The notes under the pieces: generated by a model
Seen by the model: the letters and a program-made list of their open reading frames with translations, nothing else
What the model was told of the DNA's origin: nothing
The model's database searches: none
Position numbers and translations under genes: made by a program
NCBI GenBank assembly: GCA_025127975.1
Contig: JAHLYQ010000033.1
Coordinates: 1-35,121, forward strand
Length of the DNA stretch: 35,121 nt
Direction of reading: 5' to 3'
Source: Synechococcus sp. CS-1331
Lineage (GTDB): Bacteria > Cyanobacteriota > Cyanobacteriia > PCC-6307 > Cyanobiaceae
In this document: piece by piece, positions 25,260 through 32,971 of the stretch
Layout: each line of letters begins with the position of its first letter
Numbering within the stretch: the stretch's first letter is position 1

Positions 25260-25699
25260 GGATAACGGGTTTGAACCAGATCCCGGAAACGGTCGAGGTT
25301 GGCCTGGAGCTCCTTGGTGACTATTCCCCCCAAGATGCTGGGCTCCATCAGGGGCGCCAGGATGCCGGGCAGCTCGTAGCTGACGCTCAGCTTGACCGCC
25401 GTAAAGCCGTCATCCTGGGGGTAAAAGCGCACCGCCCCCTTGGTGGGCAGACCTCCGACCGATTCCCAATGCAGCTGCTGGGCCTCGACCCGGTGACTGA
25501 TGCGGGCCTTCCAGTGGAAGCGAAACCCCTGGGCGGCCAGGGTCCAGTCGGTGAGGTCTGGATCGTTGGGTTCGGTGACCACCGATTCAATCCAGCGCAT
25601 CCACTGGGGCATGGATTCCAGGTCGCTCCACACCTCCCACACCTGCTCCACCGGGGCGCGGATCTCGGTGGTGACGCTGTGCTCAAGCCATCTGCCCAT
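25256..25699 (-). CDS. SRPBCC (START/polyketide cyclase-like) protein
   Basis: The 147-residue product is a small START/Bet v1-fold protein: an N-terminal VTTEIRAPVEQVWEVWSDLESMPQWM, a beta sheet, and a long C-terminal helix ending LDRFRDLVQTRYP. Such proteins bind hydrophobic ligands. It is 8 bp behind zds, so a role with carotenoids is suggested, as in other cyanobacteria where the pair is kept, but not shown. The open frame continues upstream into zds; the ATG at 25699 fits the fold. Confidence 0.85.
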   Translation of the reverse strand: MGRWLEHSVTTEIRAPVEQVWEVWSDLESMPQWMRWIESVVTEPNDPDLTDWTLAAQGFRFHWKARISHRVEAQQLHWESVGGLPTKGAVRFYPQDDGFTAVKLSVSYELPGILAPLMEPSILGGIVTKELQANLDRFRDLVQTRYP

Positions 25700-25707
25700 G
25701 AAATGTC

Positions 25708-27168
25708 CTACGCGATCGTGGTGGTGGTGGCCAGGATCGCCGTGGCGGCCAGACGCCCACTCATGGTGGCGCCTTCCATCGAATCGATGTAGTCCTGCTT
25801 GGTGTAACTCCCAGCCATAAAGAAATTGGTAACCGGCGTGCGCTGGTCGGGCCGGTAGGGCTCCATGCCAGGCGCCTCTCGATAGAGGGACTGGGCCAGC
25901 TTCACCACATTGCTCCATACCAGCTTCAAGTTGGCGGCGGAGGGGAACAGCTCTCGCACCTGGGCGTCGGTGTGGGCCACGATTTTCTCGGTTTTGCTGG
26001 GAATCCAGCGATCGCCTGGGGTGAGCACGCACTGGAGCAGGGAACCCAGCCCCTCCCTGCGGTAGTCAACGGGGCTGGCCAGGGCCAGGTCGGCGAAGCA
26101 GCTGAAGTCGGCGTCGGCGGTGTAGAGCAGGTTGTTGAGGCCGCTGGGATGGGCCAGATCGCGGCGGGCCGCCTCCTGCGGGGCCCCATCTCCGAGTTCG
26201 GTCACCCAGCCGTCGTAGCGCAACTGCACCGTGGCCACAGGCACCGCCTCCAACTTGTAGAGGTTGTCAAACAGGGGCCACTGGCGCCAGGCCGGCGGGA
26301 TCAGGCGCTGGATGCCGGGCACGTCACAGGCGGCGAGATAGGCATCGGCCTCCACGCTGATCTCGCCCTCGGGGGTGCCGAGGCTGAGGCCGGTTACCTG
26401 GGTGGCGCCGGCCGCTGAATCTTCGAAGTGCACCTGGCTGACCCGGTGGCGCAGGTGCAGCCGGCCGCCGCGCTGCTCGATGTAGTCGAAGATCGGGCCG
26501 GTGAGCCAGCGGTGGGGCGAACCCTTGAGCAGGTTGAGCTTGGAGGCCTCGGTTTTGGAGGCGAACATCATGAAGATGGTGAGCATGCAGCGGGCCGAAA
26601 TGGCCTCGCAATCGATGAAGCCGAGCGCGTAGGCGATTGGATTCCACATCCGCTTGATGCTCTGCTGGCTGCCGCCATGGCCGAGGAACCACTGCTGGAA
26701 GCTGATCCGGTCGAGGTCGCGGATCACCTTCATGGCCCCCTCGTAATCCACCAGACCCCGCACGATCGGGCTGGTGCCGAGGGCCAGGGCATTGCGCAGC
26801 TTGTCGATCCAGCCCAGCTGGGGGGTGGTGAAGAAGGCCTTGAGGCCGTTGAAGGGGGCGCCGAGGGCAAAGCGGAAGTCGAGCTCGCGCAGGTCACCGC
26901 CCGTGTTCACAAACAGGTGGGTGTGGTCCTTGGGCAGCAGGTTGTCGATCGCCCCCACCTTGCGCAGCAGGGCAAAGAGGTTGGTGTAATTGAAAAAGAA
27001 CACATGCAACCCCATCTCGATGTGGTTGCCTTCCCCATCCACCCAGCTGCCCACCTTGCCGCCGAGGAAGGGCCGAGCCTCATAGAGATCCACCTGGTGG
27101 CCAGCGTCCACCAGGTCAACAGCCGCAGCCAACCCGGCCAATCCAGCTCCCACAATGGCGACCCGCAC
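25708..27168 (-). CDS. zds: 9,9'-di-cis-zeta-carotene desaturase
   Basis: Zds (CrtQ) converts zeta-carotene through neurosporene to lycopene. The product is 486 residues from a GTG at 27168 and begins [19 protein letters not shown], the FAD-binding Rossmann motif. It carries [21 protein letters not shown] and [12 protein letters not shown], typical of plant-type desaturases, and ends with the conserved [19 protein letters not shown]. The frame is open to 27414 but the extra 82 residues are not family-like and overlap the divergent IscA-like gene's start. Confidence 0.95.
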   Translation of the reverse strand: MRVAIVGAGLAGLAAAVDLVDAGHQVDLYEARPFLGGKVGSWVDGEGNHIEMGLHVFFFNYTNLFALLRKVGAIDNLLPKDHTHLFVNTGGDLRELDFRFALGAPFNGLKAFFTTPQLGWIDKLRNALALGTSPIVRGLVDYEGAMKVIRDLDRISFQQWFLGHGGSQQSIKRMWNPIAYALGFIDCEAISARCMLTIFMMFASKTEASKLNLLKGSPHRWLTGPIFDYIEQRGGRLHLRHRVSQVHFEDSAAGATQVTGLSLGTPEGEISVEADAYLAACDVPGIQRLIPPAWRQWPLFDNLYKLEAVPVATVQLRYDGWVTELGDGAPQEAARRDLAHPSGLNNLLYTADADFSCFADLALASPVDYRREGLGSLLQCVLTPGDRWIPSKTEKIVAHTDAQVRELFPSAANLKLVWSNVVKLAQSLYREAPGMEPYRPDQRTPVTNFFMAGSYTKQDYIDSMEGATMSGRLAATAILATTTTIA

Positions 27169-27268
27169 CCCGTTGCACCCGCAAAGTTGGAACGACTCTA
27201 TGGAGACAACCCACCAGGCAGCGGCTGGGCAGGCTCCATACAGTGGGTTCAGCAGGTATTGAGCCCCG

Positions 27269-27646
27269 ATGAGCACCGCAACCTTCACCGCCAAGGACGG
27301 CAAGGGGATCCAGATCACCGAACCGGCCATGAAGCAGCTGGCGGCGCTGATGGACCAGCAGGGCGCCGCCAAGGTGCTGCGGGTGGGGGTGCGCTCCGGG
27401 GGCTGCAGCGGCATGAGCTACACGATGGATTTCGTCGATGCCAGTGCGATCCAGGGGGATGACGAGCACTACACCTACGAACCAAGCGGCGGCGCCAGCT
27501 TCCAGGTGGTGTGTGATCCCAAGAGCCTGCTCTACATCTATGGGATGCAGCTGGACTTTTCCTCGGCCCTGATCGGCGGCGGCTTCAACTTCACCAACCC
27601 CAACGCCAGTCAGACCTGCGGCTGCGGCAGCTCGTTTGCGGTGTGA
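27269..27646 (+). CDS. IscA/SufA-type iron-sulfur cluster carrier
   Basis: The 125-residue protein is an A-type Fe-S scaffold/carrier: [24 protein letters not shown] (C46), [19 protein letters not shown] and the terminal TCGCGSSF (C117, C119). It presumably delivers clusters to photosynthetic and radical-SAM proteins. An extra cysteine (C82) is present. Divergent from zds; its GTGTGA end overlaps the next short frame. Confidence 0.93.
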   Translation: MSTATFTAKDGKGIQITEPAMKQLAALMDQQGAAKVLRVGVRSGGCSGMSYTMDFVDASAIQGDDEHYTYEPSGGASFQVVCDPKSLLYIYGMQLDFSSALIGGGFNFTNPNASQTCGCGSSFAV

Positions 27647-27768
27647 ACCAGAGCGCCCTGCCGAGCGATCTAGATCTGGTGGTGCTGTTCGGCTCACGGG
27701 CCAAAGGCTCCGCAAGCGAATCGAGCGATGGCTTGGTCGCCCAGTTGTCCGACCAGATGGCAATCTGA
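27643..27768 (+). pseudogene. Truncated minimal nucleotidyltransferase (MNT-type) remnant
   Basis: A 41-codon frame from GTG 27643 (overlapping the IscA stop) reads LPSDLDLVVLFGSRAKGSAS then ESSDGLVAQ and a stop. LFGSRAKG followed by SD is the catalytic start of the MNT nucleotidyltransferase fold used by HEPN/MNT toxin-antitoxin pairs. The second aspartate of the expected DxD is missing (DGL), and the rest of the roughly 100-residue domain is absent in all three frames before the TPR gene. It is best read as a gene remnant; a short functional peptide cannot be ruled out. Confidence 0.6.
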
Positions 27769-27795
27769 GGTCACGACCAGGCCTGCCGCCTCCCC

Positions 27796-28218
27796 ATGAC
27801 CTCCCCAGAAGCATCCTCCCTGTTCGAGCAGGCCATGGAGCGCTACCAACAGGGGGCGGCGCCGGCCGAATTGATCGGCAGCTTCGTTGCCATCACGGAG
27901 CAATCCCCCAACCAGGCGGCGGGATGGACCTGCCTGGCCTGGCTGCAGCTGCTGGATGGCCAGCACCAGAGCGCCCTGCGCTCCGCCAAGACCGCCGTGC
28001 GCCTCAACCCCCAGGACCCCCAGGCGCGCATCAACCTGAGCCTGGCCATGCTGGAAACCGGCGCCAAAGGAGTGCGCGAACACATTGAGATTGTGCAGCG
28101 GGTGTTGGCGATGGCCCCGGATATGGCGGCGGAGCTGAACGCCTCGATCGCCGATGGCCTGGTGCGCCAACCGGGCTGGAAGGCGATGGAAAAGGTGAAG
28201 GCCTGGCTCGCGGCTTGA
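27796..28218 (+). CDS. TPR repeat protein
   Basis: The 140-residue soluble protein consists of about three tetratricopeptide-like helix pairs (NQAAGWTCLAWLQLLDGQ, QSALRSAKTAVRLNPQDP, QARINLSLAMLETGAKG) and a C-terminal helical end. TPR proteins are scaffolds; the partner is unknown. Its TGA overlaps the TTG start of the next gene. Confidence 0.85.
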   Translation: MTSPEASSLFEQAMERYQQGAAPAELIGSFVAITEQSPNQAAGWTCLAWLQLLDGQHQSALRSAKTAVRLNPQDPQARINLSLAMLETGAKGVREHIEIVQRVLAMAPDMAAELNASIADGLVRQPGWKAMEKVKAWLAA

Positions 28219-29387
28219 AACCGGTTCTGCTGCTCAGCAACGGCCATGGGGAAGACCTCAGTGGCGCCCTGGTGGCTTCCCAACTGATCCAGCGGGGCAT
28301 TGCCGTGGAGGCCCTGCCGCTGGTGGGCCATGGCACGAGCTATCGCCAGCTGGGCATCCCCGTGCTGGGCCGCACCCGCAACTGCAGCACCGGCGGCCTG
28401 GGCTACACCAGCCTGGCGGGGCGCATCGCCGAACTGCTCGAGGGCCAGATGCTCTACGTGCTGAACCGCCTGCTGCTGTTGAGGCGGCGGCGGCGCCACT
28501 ACGGGCTGGTGCTGGCCGTCGGCGATCTGCTGGCCGTAGTGGGGGGCTGGTTTTCAGGCCTGCCCACCGCCGTGTATCTGGTGGCCTACTCCAGCCACTA
28601 CGAGGGCCGGCTGAGGCTGCCCTGGCCCTGCGGCTGGCTGCTGGGCCGGCCAGGCATCAGGGCGATCTGGAGCCGCGATGAGCTCAGCGCCGCCGACCTC
28701 AGCGGGCAACTTGGGCGGCCCGCCAGCTTCCTTGGCAACCCCTTTCTCGATGCGGTGAGCGGCAACGAAGCCCCACCAGCAGGGGCAGGGGATCCGGAAC
28801 TGCTCCTGGTGCCAGGCAGCCGCCTGCCGGAGGCGGCCCGCAATCTGGCTCTGATGCTGGAGCTGCTGGCCCAGCTGCCTCGGGGTCGGCGCCTGCGGCT
28901 GCGGGCCGCCCTGGTGCCTGGCCTGGAGCGGGCCTGCATCGCCCAGCTGGCCGCTCCCCTGGGCTGGCAGCTGGAGGGAGAGGACCGGCTGGTGCGGGGC
29001 CCCCTGGAGCTGGAGCTGAGCTGGGGTGGGTTTGGGCAACTGCTGCCCCGCGCCCAACTGGTGCTCTGCAGTGCCGGCACCGCCGCGGAGCAGGCGGTGG
29101 GGCTGGCCATACCGGTGCTGCAGCTACCTGGCCAGGGGCCCCAATTCACGCCGGGATTCGCCGAGGCCCAGCGCCGCCTGCTGGGTGCGGGGGTGTTCTG
29201 CGCCCCAGATCCCGCCAGCGCCGCCGAACTGGCGCACCAACTGCTGGAGCAGCAGCTCGATCCGATCCGGGGGCCGGCCCTGCGCCGGCAGCTGGCGACA
29301 ATTGGCCAAGAGCGCATCGGCAGGCCTGGGGGCAGCCAGGCCATGGCCGGAGCGATCATGAACCTGCTTGCGGCTTCGGCGCGATGA
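28215..29387 (+). CDS. Lipid-A-disaccharide synthase-related protein
   Basis: This 390-residue protein (TTG start overlapping the TPR stop) matches the cyanobacterial LpxB-related family (TIGR03492-like): VLLLSNGHGEDLSGALVA, VAVGDLLAVVGGWFSG-like YGLVLAVGDLLAVVGG, YLVAYSSHYEG, LLVPGSRLPEA and the C-terminal donor-site segment LCSAGTAAEQAVGLAIPVLQL. The fold is GT-B glycosyltransferase. The substrate is unknown; it is distinct from true LpxB. ATGA overlap with the next gene. Confidence 0.82.
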   Translation: MKPVLLLSNGHGEDLSGALVASQLIQRGIAVEALPLVGHGTSYRQLGIPVLGRTRNCSTGGLGYTSLAGRIAELLEGQMLYVLNRLLLLRRRRRHYGLVLAVGDLLAVVGGWFSGLPTAVYLVAYSSHYEGRLRLPWPCGWLLGRPGIRAIWSRDELSAADLSGQLGRPASFLGNPFLDAVSGNEAPPAGAGDPELLLVPGSRLPEAARNLALMLELLAQLPRGRRLRLRAALVPGLERACIAQLAAPLGWQLEGEDRLVRGPLELELSWGGFGQLLPRAQLVLCSAGTAAEQAVGLAIPVLQLPGQGPQFTPGFAEAQRRLLGAGVFCAPDPASAAELAHQLLEQQLDPIRGPALRRQLATIGQERIGRPGGSQAMAGAIMNLLAASAR

Positions 29388-29641
29388 CCACCCCCCCCAC
29401 CCGGTTGCAGCAGCTCAAGGGCGCCATGGACACCCTGCTGGTGGTGGATGTGTTTGTGGTGATCGCCGGCGCGCTGTGGTTTGCCGCAGCCGTGGTGTTG
29501 CACAGCCAGCACGTGGAGGGGCCTTTGACCCTGTTCCAAAAACTGTGGGAGCCGGTGTTCACTCCGGCGATCGGGCTGCTGATGGGCGCGGCCCTGCTCA
29601 GCGGAGTGCTGGGCTGGTGGCAGCGGCGAGGGCAGCGTTGA
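29384..29641 (+). CDS. Small two-helix membrane protein, cyanobacterial hypothetical
   Basis: The product is 85 residues with two hydrophobic stretches (about 17-42 and 58-78; LLVVDVFVVIAGALWFAAAVVL and FTPAIGLLMGAALLSGVLGWW). It looks like a conserved cyanobacterial membrane protein but I do not recognise a named family. ATGA overlap with the LpxB-related gene. Its 3' end overlaps the convergent TIGR01777 gene by 44 bp. Confidence 0.7.
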   Translation: MTTPPTRLQQLKGAMDTLLVVDVFVVIAGALWFAAAVVLHSQHVEGPLTLFQKLWEPVFTPAIGLLMGAALLSGVLGWWQRRGQR

Positions 29642-30533
29642 GTTCGGGGTAGGAGAAGCTGAATCCCTGGGCCAGCAGCCGCTCGGGCCGCACCTGCTGG
29701 CCCTCGAGCACCACCTGGGCCCCATCGCCGAGCAGCAGCTGCAGCACCGGCGCGGGCACCGGCAGCAGGCTGGGCCGGCCTAGGGCCTGGCCCAGGGCAG
29801 CGGCAAAGGCGCCCATGGTGGTGGGCTGGGGGCTGACCGCGTTGTAGACGCCGCTGTAGGAGCCATCCTCGAGGGCGGTGGCGATCAGGCGGCAGAGGTC
29901 GTGGCGGTGAATCCAGCTCATCCACTGGCGCCCCGTGCCAACGGGGCCACCGAAACCCATGCGAAAAACGGGCAGCATCTTGCCGAGGGCGCCGCCATCG
30001 GCGGCCAGCACGATGCCGATGCGCAGCTTCACCAGGCGGCAGCCGGGGGGCACCTGGTCGGCGGCGGCTTCCCACTGCTGGCAGATCTCGGCCAGAAAGT
30101 CGCTGCCGGCTGGGCTGGATTCGCTGAACTGGGCCTGGAGGCTGGCGCCGTAGTAGCCCACCGCTGAGCCGTTGACAAGCACCGCCGGGGGGCGCTGCTG
30201 GCGCGCCATCGCCGCCACCAAGAGCTCGGTGCTGCGCACCCGGCTGCGGCGCAACAGCTCGCAATGGGCCGGGGTCCAGCGGCGCTCGGCAATCGGCTCG
30301 CCGGCGAGGTTGACCACCCCATCGGCCTGGGCGACGGCCAGCTCGAGGCCATTGCCGGCCCAGCTGGCGGGATCGGCCGGATCCCCCTGGATGCAGTTGA
30401 GCCGCTCACCCACCAGGGCGGGAAAGGGCTGGAGCTGGCGGCTCACCAGGGTGAGCTCATGGCCCAGCTCCAGCAGCAGGGGCACCAACTCACGGCCGAC
30501 AAAGCCCGAGCAGCCAAGCAACAGCAGACGCAT
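29598..30533 (-). CDS. TIGR01777 family (SDR/epimerase-like) protein
   Basis: This 311-residue protein is an NAD(P)-binding extended SDR: N-terminal GCSGFVGRELV (GxxGxxG, residues 7-13), VVNLAGEPI, RWTPAHCELLRRSRVRST, VNGSAVGYYG, LVKLRIGIVL, WMSWIHRHDLCRLI and YNAVSPQP. These are the hallmarks of TIGR01777; plant and cyanobacterial members include division-related and unknown functions. I use the ATG at 30533. It shares a 60-bp divergent gap with ndhO. Confidence 0.9.
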   Translation of the reverse strand: MRLLLLGCSGFVGRELVPLLLELGHELTLVSRQLQPFPALVGERLNCIQGDPADPASWAGNGLELAVAQADGVVNLAGEPIAERRWTPAHCELLRRSRVRSTELLVAAMARQQRPPAVLVNGSAVGYYGASLQAQFSESSPAGSDFLAEICQQWEAAADQVPPGCRLVKLRIGIVLAADGGALGKMLPVFRMGFGGPVGTGRQWMSWIHRHDLCRLIATALEDGSYSGVYNAVSPQPTTMGAFAAALGQALGRPSLLPVPAPVLQLLLGDGAQVVLEGQQVRPERLLAQGFSFSYPELNAALAAATSPALR

Positions 30534-30593
30534 CAATTCAGCCCAGATGGGCCGAGGCTAGGCCTTAACCTGACCCCAGCTGGATAACCTGCC

Positions 30594-30821
30594 GTGGCCG
30601 ATCAGACCCCGCTGAAGAAGGGCAACCTGGTGCGCGTCAACGGGGCGGCCTATGCGGGCAGCCTGGAGGCCGCCGCCAGCGAGGCACCCCTACCTGGCTA
30701 CTTATTGGCAGGCCCGGGCGAAATCCTGGCCATCAAGGGCGCCTACGCCCAGCTGCGCTGGCGCCGACCGGTGCCCGATGTGTGGCTCAGGCTGGATCAG
30801 CTGGAGGTTTTTGCCGGGTGA
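30594..30821 (+). CDS. ndhO: NAD(P)H-quinone oxidoreductase subunit O
   Basis: NdhO is a small peripheral subunit of the photosynthetic NDH-1 complex (cyclic electron flow, respiration). The 75-residue product, with a GTG start, shows LKKGNLVRVNG, LPGYLLAGPGEILAIKG, YAQLRWRRPVPDVWLRLDQLE, which is the family pattern. Its TGA overlaps the GTG of the following ligase gene. Confidence 0.92.
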   Translation: MADQTPLKKGNLVRVNGAAYAGSLEAAASEAPLPGYLLAGPGEILAIKGAYAQLRWRRPVPDVWLRLDQLEVFAG

Positions 30822-32161
30822 ACATCGCCAAGCTGCGTCAGGCGTGCACCCTGCCAAACATCTGTCGCCTGTTTGCCTTGCTGATGGTGGCTTGGCAGCC
30901 CTTTCCAGGGGAACACAGGGTGCCGCTGGTGGGCTCGGCGCTGCTTGGCCTGGCCATCTGCAGGCGTGGAGAGTTGCCTGAAATAGGGGCACCAGCGAAG
31001 CGGCTGGCTGTGCTGCTGCTCTGCCTGGTGATTCCGGGCCTGTTGTCGATCCCCACCTCGCTGGCCCCTGGCAAGAGTTGGTCTGCAATCGCGTCGGTTG
31101 CTTTGGTGGGCCTGGCCGGGGTGTGCGTGCTCTATGGGCTGCGCAGGCGGGAGGATCACCAATGGCTACAAAAGGGGCTGGTGGTGGTGATCGCCGCCTG
31201 GATTGGCGACGGGCTGTTTCAGGCTTTCACGGGCGCCGACATATTCGGATATGTGCCAAAGGCTGAGGGGATGATCAATGGCCCCTTCGAGACCAATGGC
31301 ATTTTTGGGATCATCGTGGCGATGCTCACCCCATTGGTGCTGTGGGAGCCCCTGAAACAACGTTACCGCTGGGCGCTGGCCTACTTGGCTGGCTTGATTG
31401 TGACGGTAATCCTTACAGGTCAGCGCAACAATCTGCTCCTATTGGCGCTGGGATTAATGACCCTCTCGACCCTTTGGAGCAGACGCACAAGACTGGTTGG
31501 GATTGCGGCCTTTATGGCAGCCTTGGTTATTACCTATCAATTCGCGCCCACACTGCAACAGAGGGTGGGCTGGATGAGTACTTCCGGCGCGGAAATCGTC
31601 ACATCCCTGCAGCGGCTACAGGAGAACCCTGAAGACAGTAAAGCCAGCAGAAAGCTTTTCGATGCCTTAAACCTCTTCACCAGCGACCGAGCCTTCCTAA
31701 TTGATGCTGGCCTGAAGATGATTCATGATCGCCCGATCACAGGCGTAGGCCTAAACGCATTTCGCCCCGCCTATCCGCTCTACGCCCAGCTCATGCCCCA
31801 TGGGCACAGGTCAGGCCCCACCCACGCCCACAACACCTATTTGGAAATCACAGCCGAGACAGGCCTAGTCGGCCTGGCGGCATTGCTTGTGGCCATTGGC
31901 CTGGGCTGGCGATGGTTTCTACTGGCGTCTGCCGAACGCCAAGCCCTGGCAGCGCCCTATGGGGCGACGTTGTTTGTGATGCTGTTTCCGCTCACCACCC
32001 ACACCGTGCTACTTGCGGCCTTCTACTTCACCATTTTTCTGATGGTGCTCTGCGGCTACCTCTCAGCCCTGTTTGCGCACGGGGTTGCAGGGGCTATCAA
32101 CCAAACCAGCAACCAAAACAGCGAAGGCGACCAACCAGCCCATGCTGGCGCGAAAGCCTAG
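30818..32161 (+). CDS. O-antigen ligase family (Wzy_C) membrane protein
   Basis: The 447-residue product (GTG start overlapping the ndhO stop) has about ten membrane segments and the Wzy_C signature: LTGQRNNLLLLALGLM in the middle, then a large periplasmic loop with GVGLNAFR and PTHAHNTYLEITAETGLVGL. Members ligate or polymerise O-antigen or other surface glycans. It stops 13 bp from the convergent J-protein gene. Its G+C looks lower than that of many neighbours. Confidence 0.87.
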   Translation: MNIAKLRQACTLPNICRLFALLMVAWQPFPGEHRVPLVGSALLGLAICRRGELPEIGAPAKRLAVLLLCLVIPGLLSIPTSLAPGKSWSAIASVALVGLAGVCVLYGLRRREDHQWLQKGLVVVIAAWIGDGLFQAFTGADIFGYVPKAEGMINGPFETNGIFGIIVAMLTPLVLWEPLKQRYRWALAYLAGLIVTVILTGQRNNLLLLALGLMTLSTLWSRRTRLVGIAAFMAALVITYQFAPTLQQRVGWMSTSGAEIVTSLQRLQENPEDSKASRKLFDALNLFTSDRAFLIDAGLKMIHDRPITGVGLNAFRPAYPLYAQLMPHGHRSGPTHAHNTYLEITAETGLVGLAALLVAIGLGWRWFLLASAERQALAAPYGATLFVMLFPLTTHTVLLAAFYFTIFLMVLCGYLSALFAHGVAGAINQTSNQNSEGDQPAHAGAKA

Positions 32162-32174
32162 TTGAGACCAGCCC

Positions 32175-32843
32175 TCAACGCCGCAGCTGACGGGAATCGA
32201 CCAGCAACTGGCTGCGGCGAGCCTTGGCCTGGCGCAATAGCTCACGGGCATCGCGCAGATAGGAATCCACGTAGCCGAGTGTGTAACGCTCGAGATCAGC
32301 GATAGCATCCTTCACCAGGCTGAGGCAGTGGTAGAGGGCTAGGCTGAAGCTCTCAACCCCCACCGGACAGGAGCGGGAGCGGTATAGAGCTTCCACCTTG
32401 GCGAGGCGGGCCTGACTGGCCTCCAGGAAACGGCAAAACGCCTCCATCAAGGCGTCGTCGTAGGGGTCGGCCGCCAGCGCCTTGAGTTGGGCCGGGAAGG
32501 CGTTGATCACCTGAGCGAGGAACCGATCACTCGGCGCAACCACCAGCTGCAGCCAAGCAAGCAGGTCCTGCTCAGTGGCCGTTGCCGTAGGGGCAGCTGC
32601 AGATTTGCCTGGCTCCTTGACCCTTTGACGGGTCGTGGTGGTGCCGCTGGTGTGTTCGATGCGGCTGCGGCGCTCGCTGTTGCGCAGCACCTCCCAGGCC
32701 GCATTGAGCTCCAGGATCGTGCGGTGATCGCCGCCGGCATCGGGGTGGTGCTGCTTGACCAGGGCGCGATAGGCCGCCTTGATTTCAGCCGCACTGGCGG
32801 CAGGCGAAACCCCGAGCACGCGATAGGGATCGGCGGCAGTGAT
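32175..32843 (-). CDS. J-domain (DnaJ-like) protein
   Basis: A J domain is clear: DPYRVLGVSPAASAAEIKAA, then YRALVKQHHPDAGGD with HPD at residues 33-35, then LELNAAWEVL. The rest (about 100-222) is helical and of unknown type. J proteins stimulate Hsp70 (DnaK). The start is a problem: no ATG, GTG or TTG lies in frame between the porin terminator and the domain start. I use ATC at 32843, which has GGGGG six bases upstream. GTG at 32819 is possible but would cut DPYR. It is downstream of the porin on the same strand. Confidence 0.75.
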   Translation of the reverse strand: MTAADPYRVLGVSPAASAAEIKAAYRALVKQHHPDAGGDHRTILELNAAWEVLRNSERRSRIEHTSGTTTTRQRVKEPGKSAAAPTATATEQDLLAWLQLVVAPSDRFLAQVINAFPAQLKALAADPYDDALMEAFCRFLEASQARLAKVEALYRSRSCPVGVESFSLALYHCLSLVKDAIADLERYTLGYVDSYLRDARELLRQAKARRSQLLVDSRQLRR

Positions 32844-32867
32844 GGCAGGCCCCCAGAAACAACCACC

Positions 32868-32895
32868 ATAAAAAACCCCGGCGTGAGCCGGGGTT
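32868..32895 (-). terminator. Rho-independent terminator of the porin gene
   Basis: On the minus strand AACCCCGGC pairs perfectly with GCCGGGGTT around the loop TCAC (32874-32895), followed by TTTTTTAT. It lies 77 bases beyond the porin stop and 25 bp before the J-protein start. Confidence 0.95.
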
Positions 32896-32938
32896 GGTTG
32901 AGGGGTGTGTTGAGAAGTGGAGGAAAAGGACCGGAGAT

Positions 32939-32970
32939 GTGTGAGGGATCCGGCCCCAGGTGTTCTGGGG
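32939..32970 (-). promoter_or_regulatory. Porin 3' UTR: stem-loop and Yfr1-core-like CCCTCACAC
   Basis: Directly after the porin stop, CCCCAG and CTGGGG (32954-32970) form a six-bp hairpin. It is followed on the transcript by ATCCCTCACAC (motif core at 32947-32939), matching nine of the eleven bases of the Yfr1 motif ACUCCUCACAC. The rest of the 3' UTR up to the terminator is C/U-rich and unpaired. Hairpin, single-stranded C/U stretch and terminator is the layout of a small regulatory RNA. The motif is the complement of the porin's own ribosome-binding site. A function is inferred only. Confidence 0.4.
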
Positions 32971-32971
32971 A

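Noticed and set aside
27169..27414. N-terminal extension of Zds
   Set aside because: The FAD motif starts directly after GTG 27168; the extra residues do not look like the family.
26428..27462. 344-codon plus-strand frame antisense to zds
   Set aside because: Shadow of zds in a G+C-rich region; no family resemblance.
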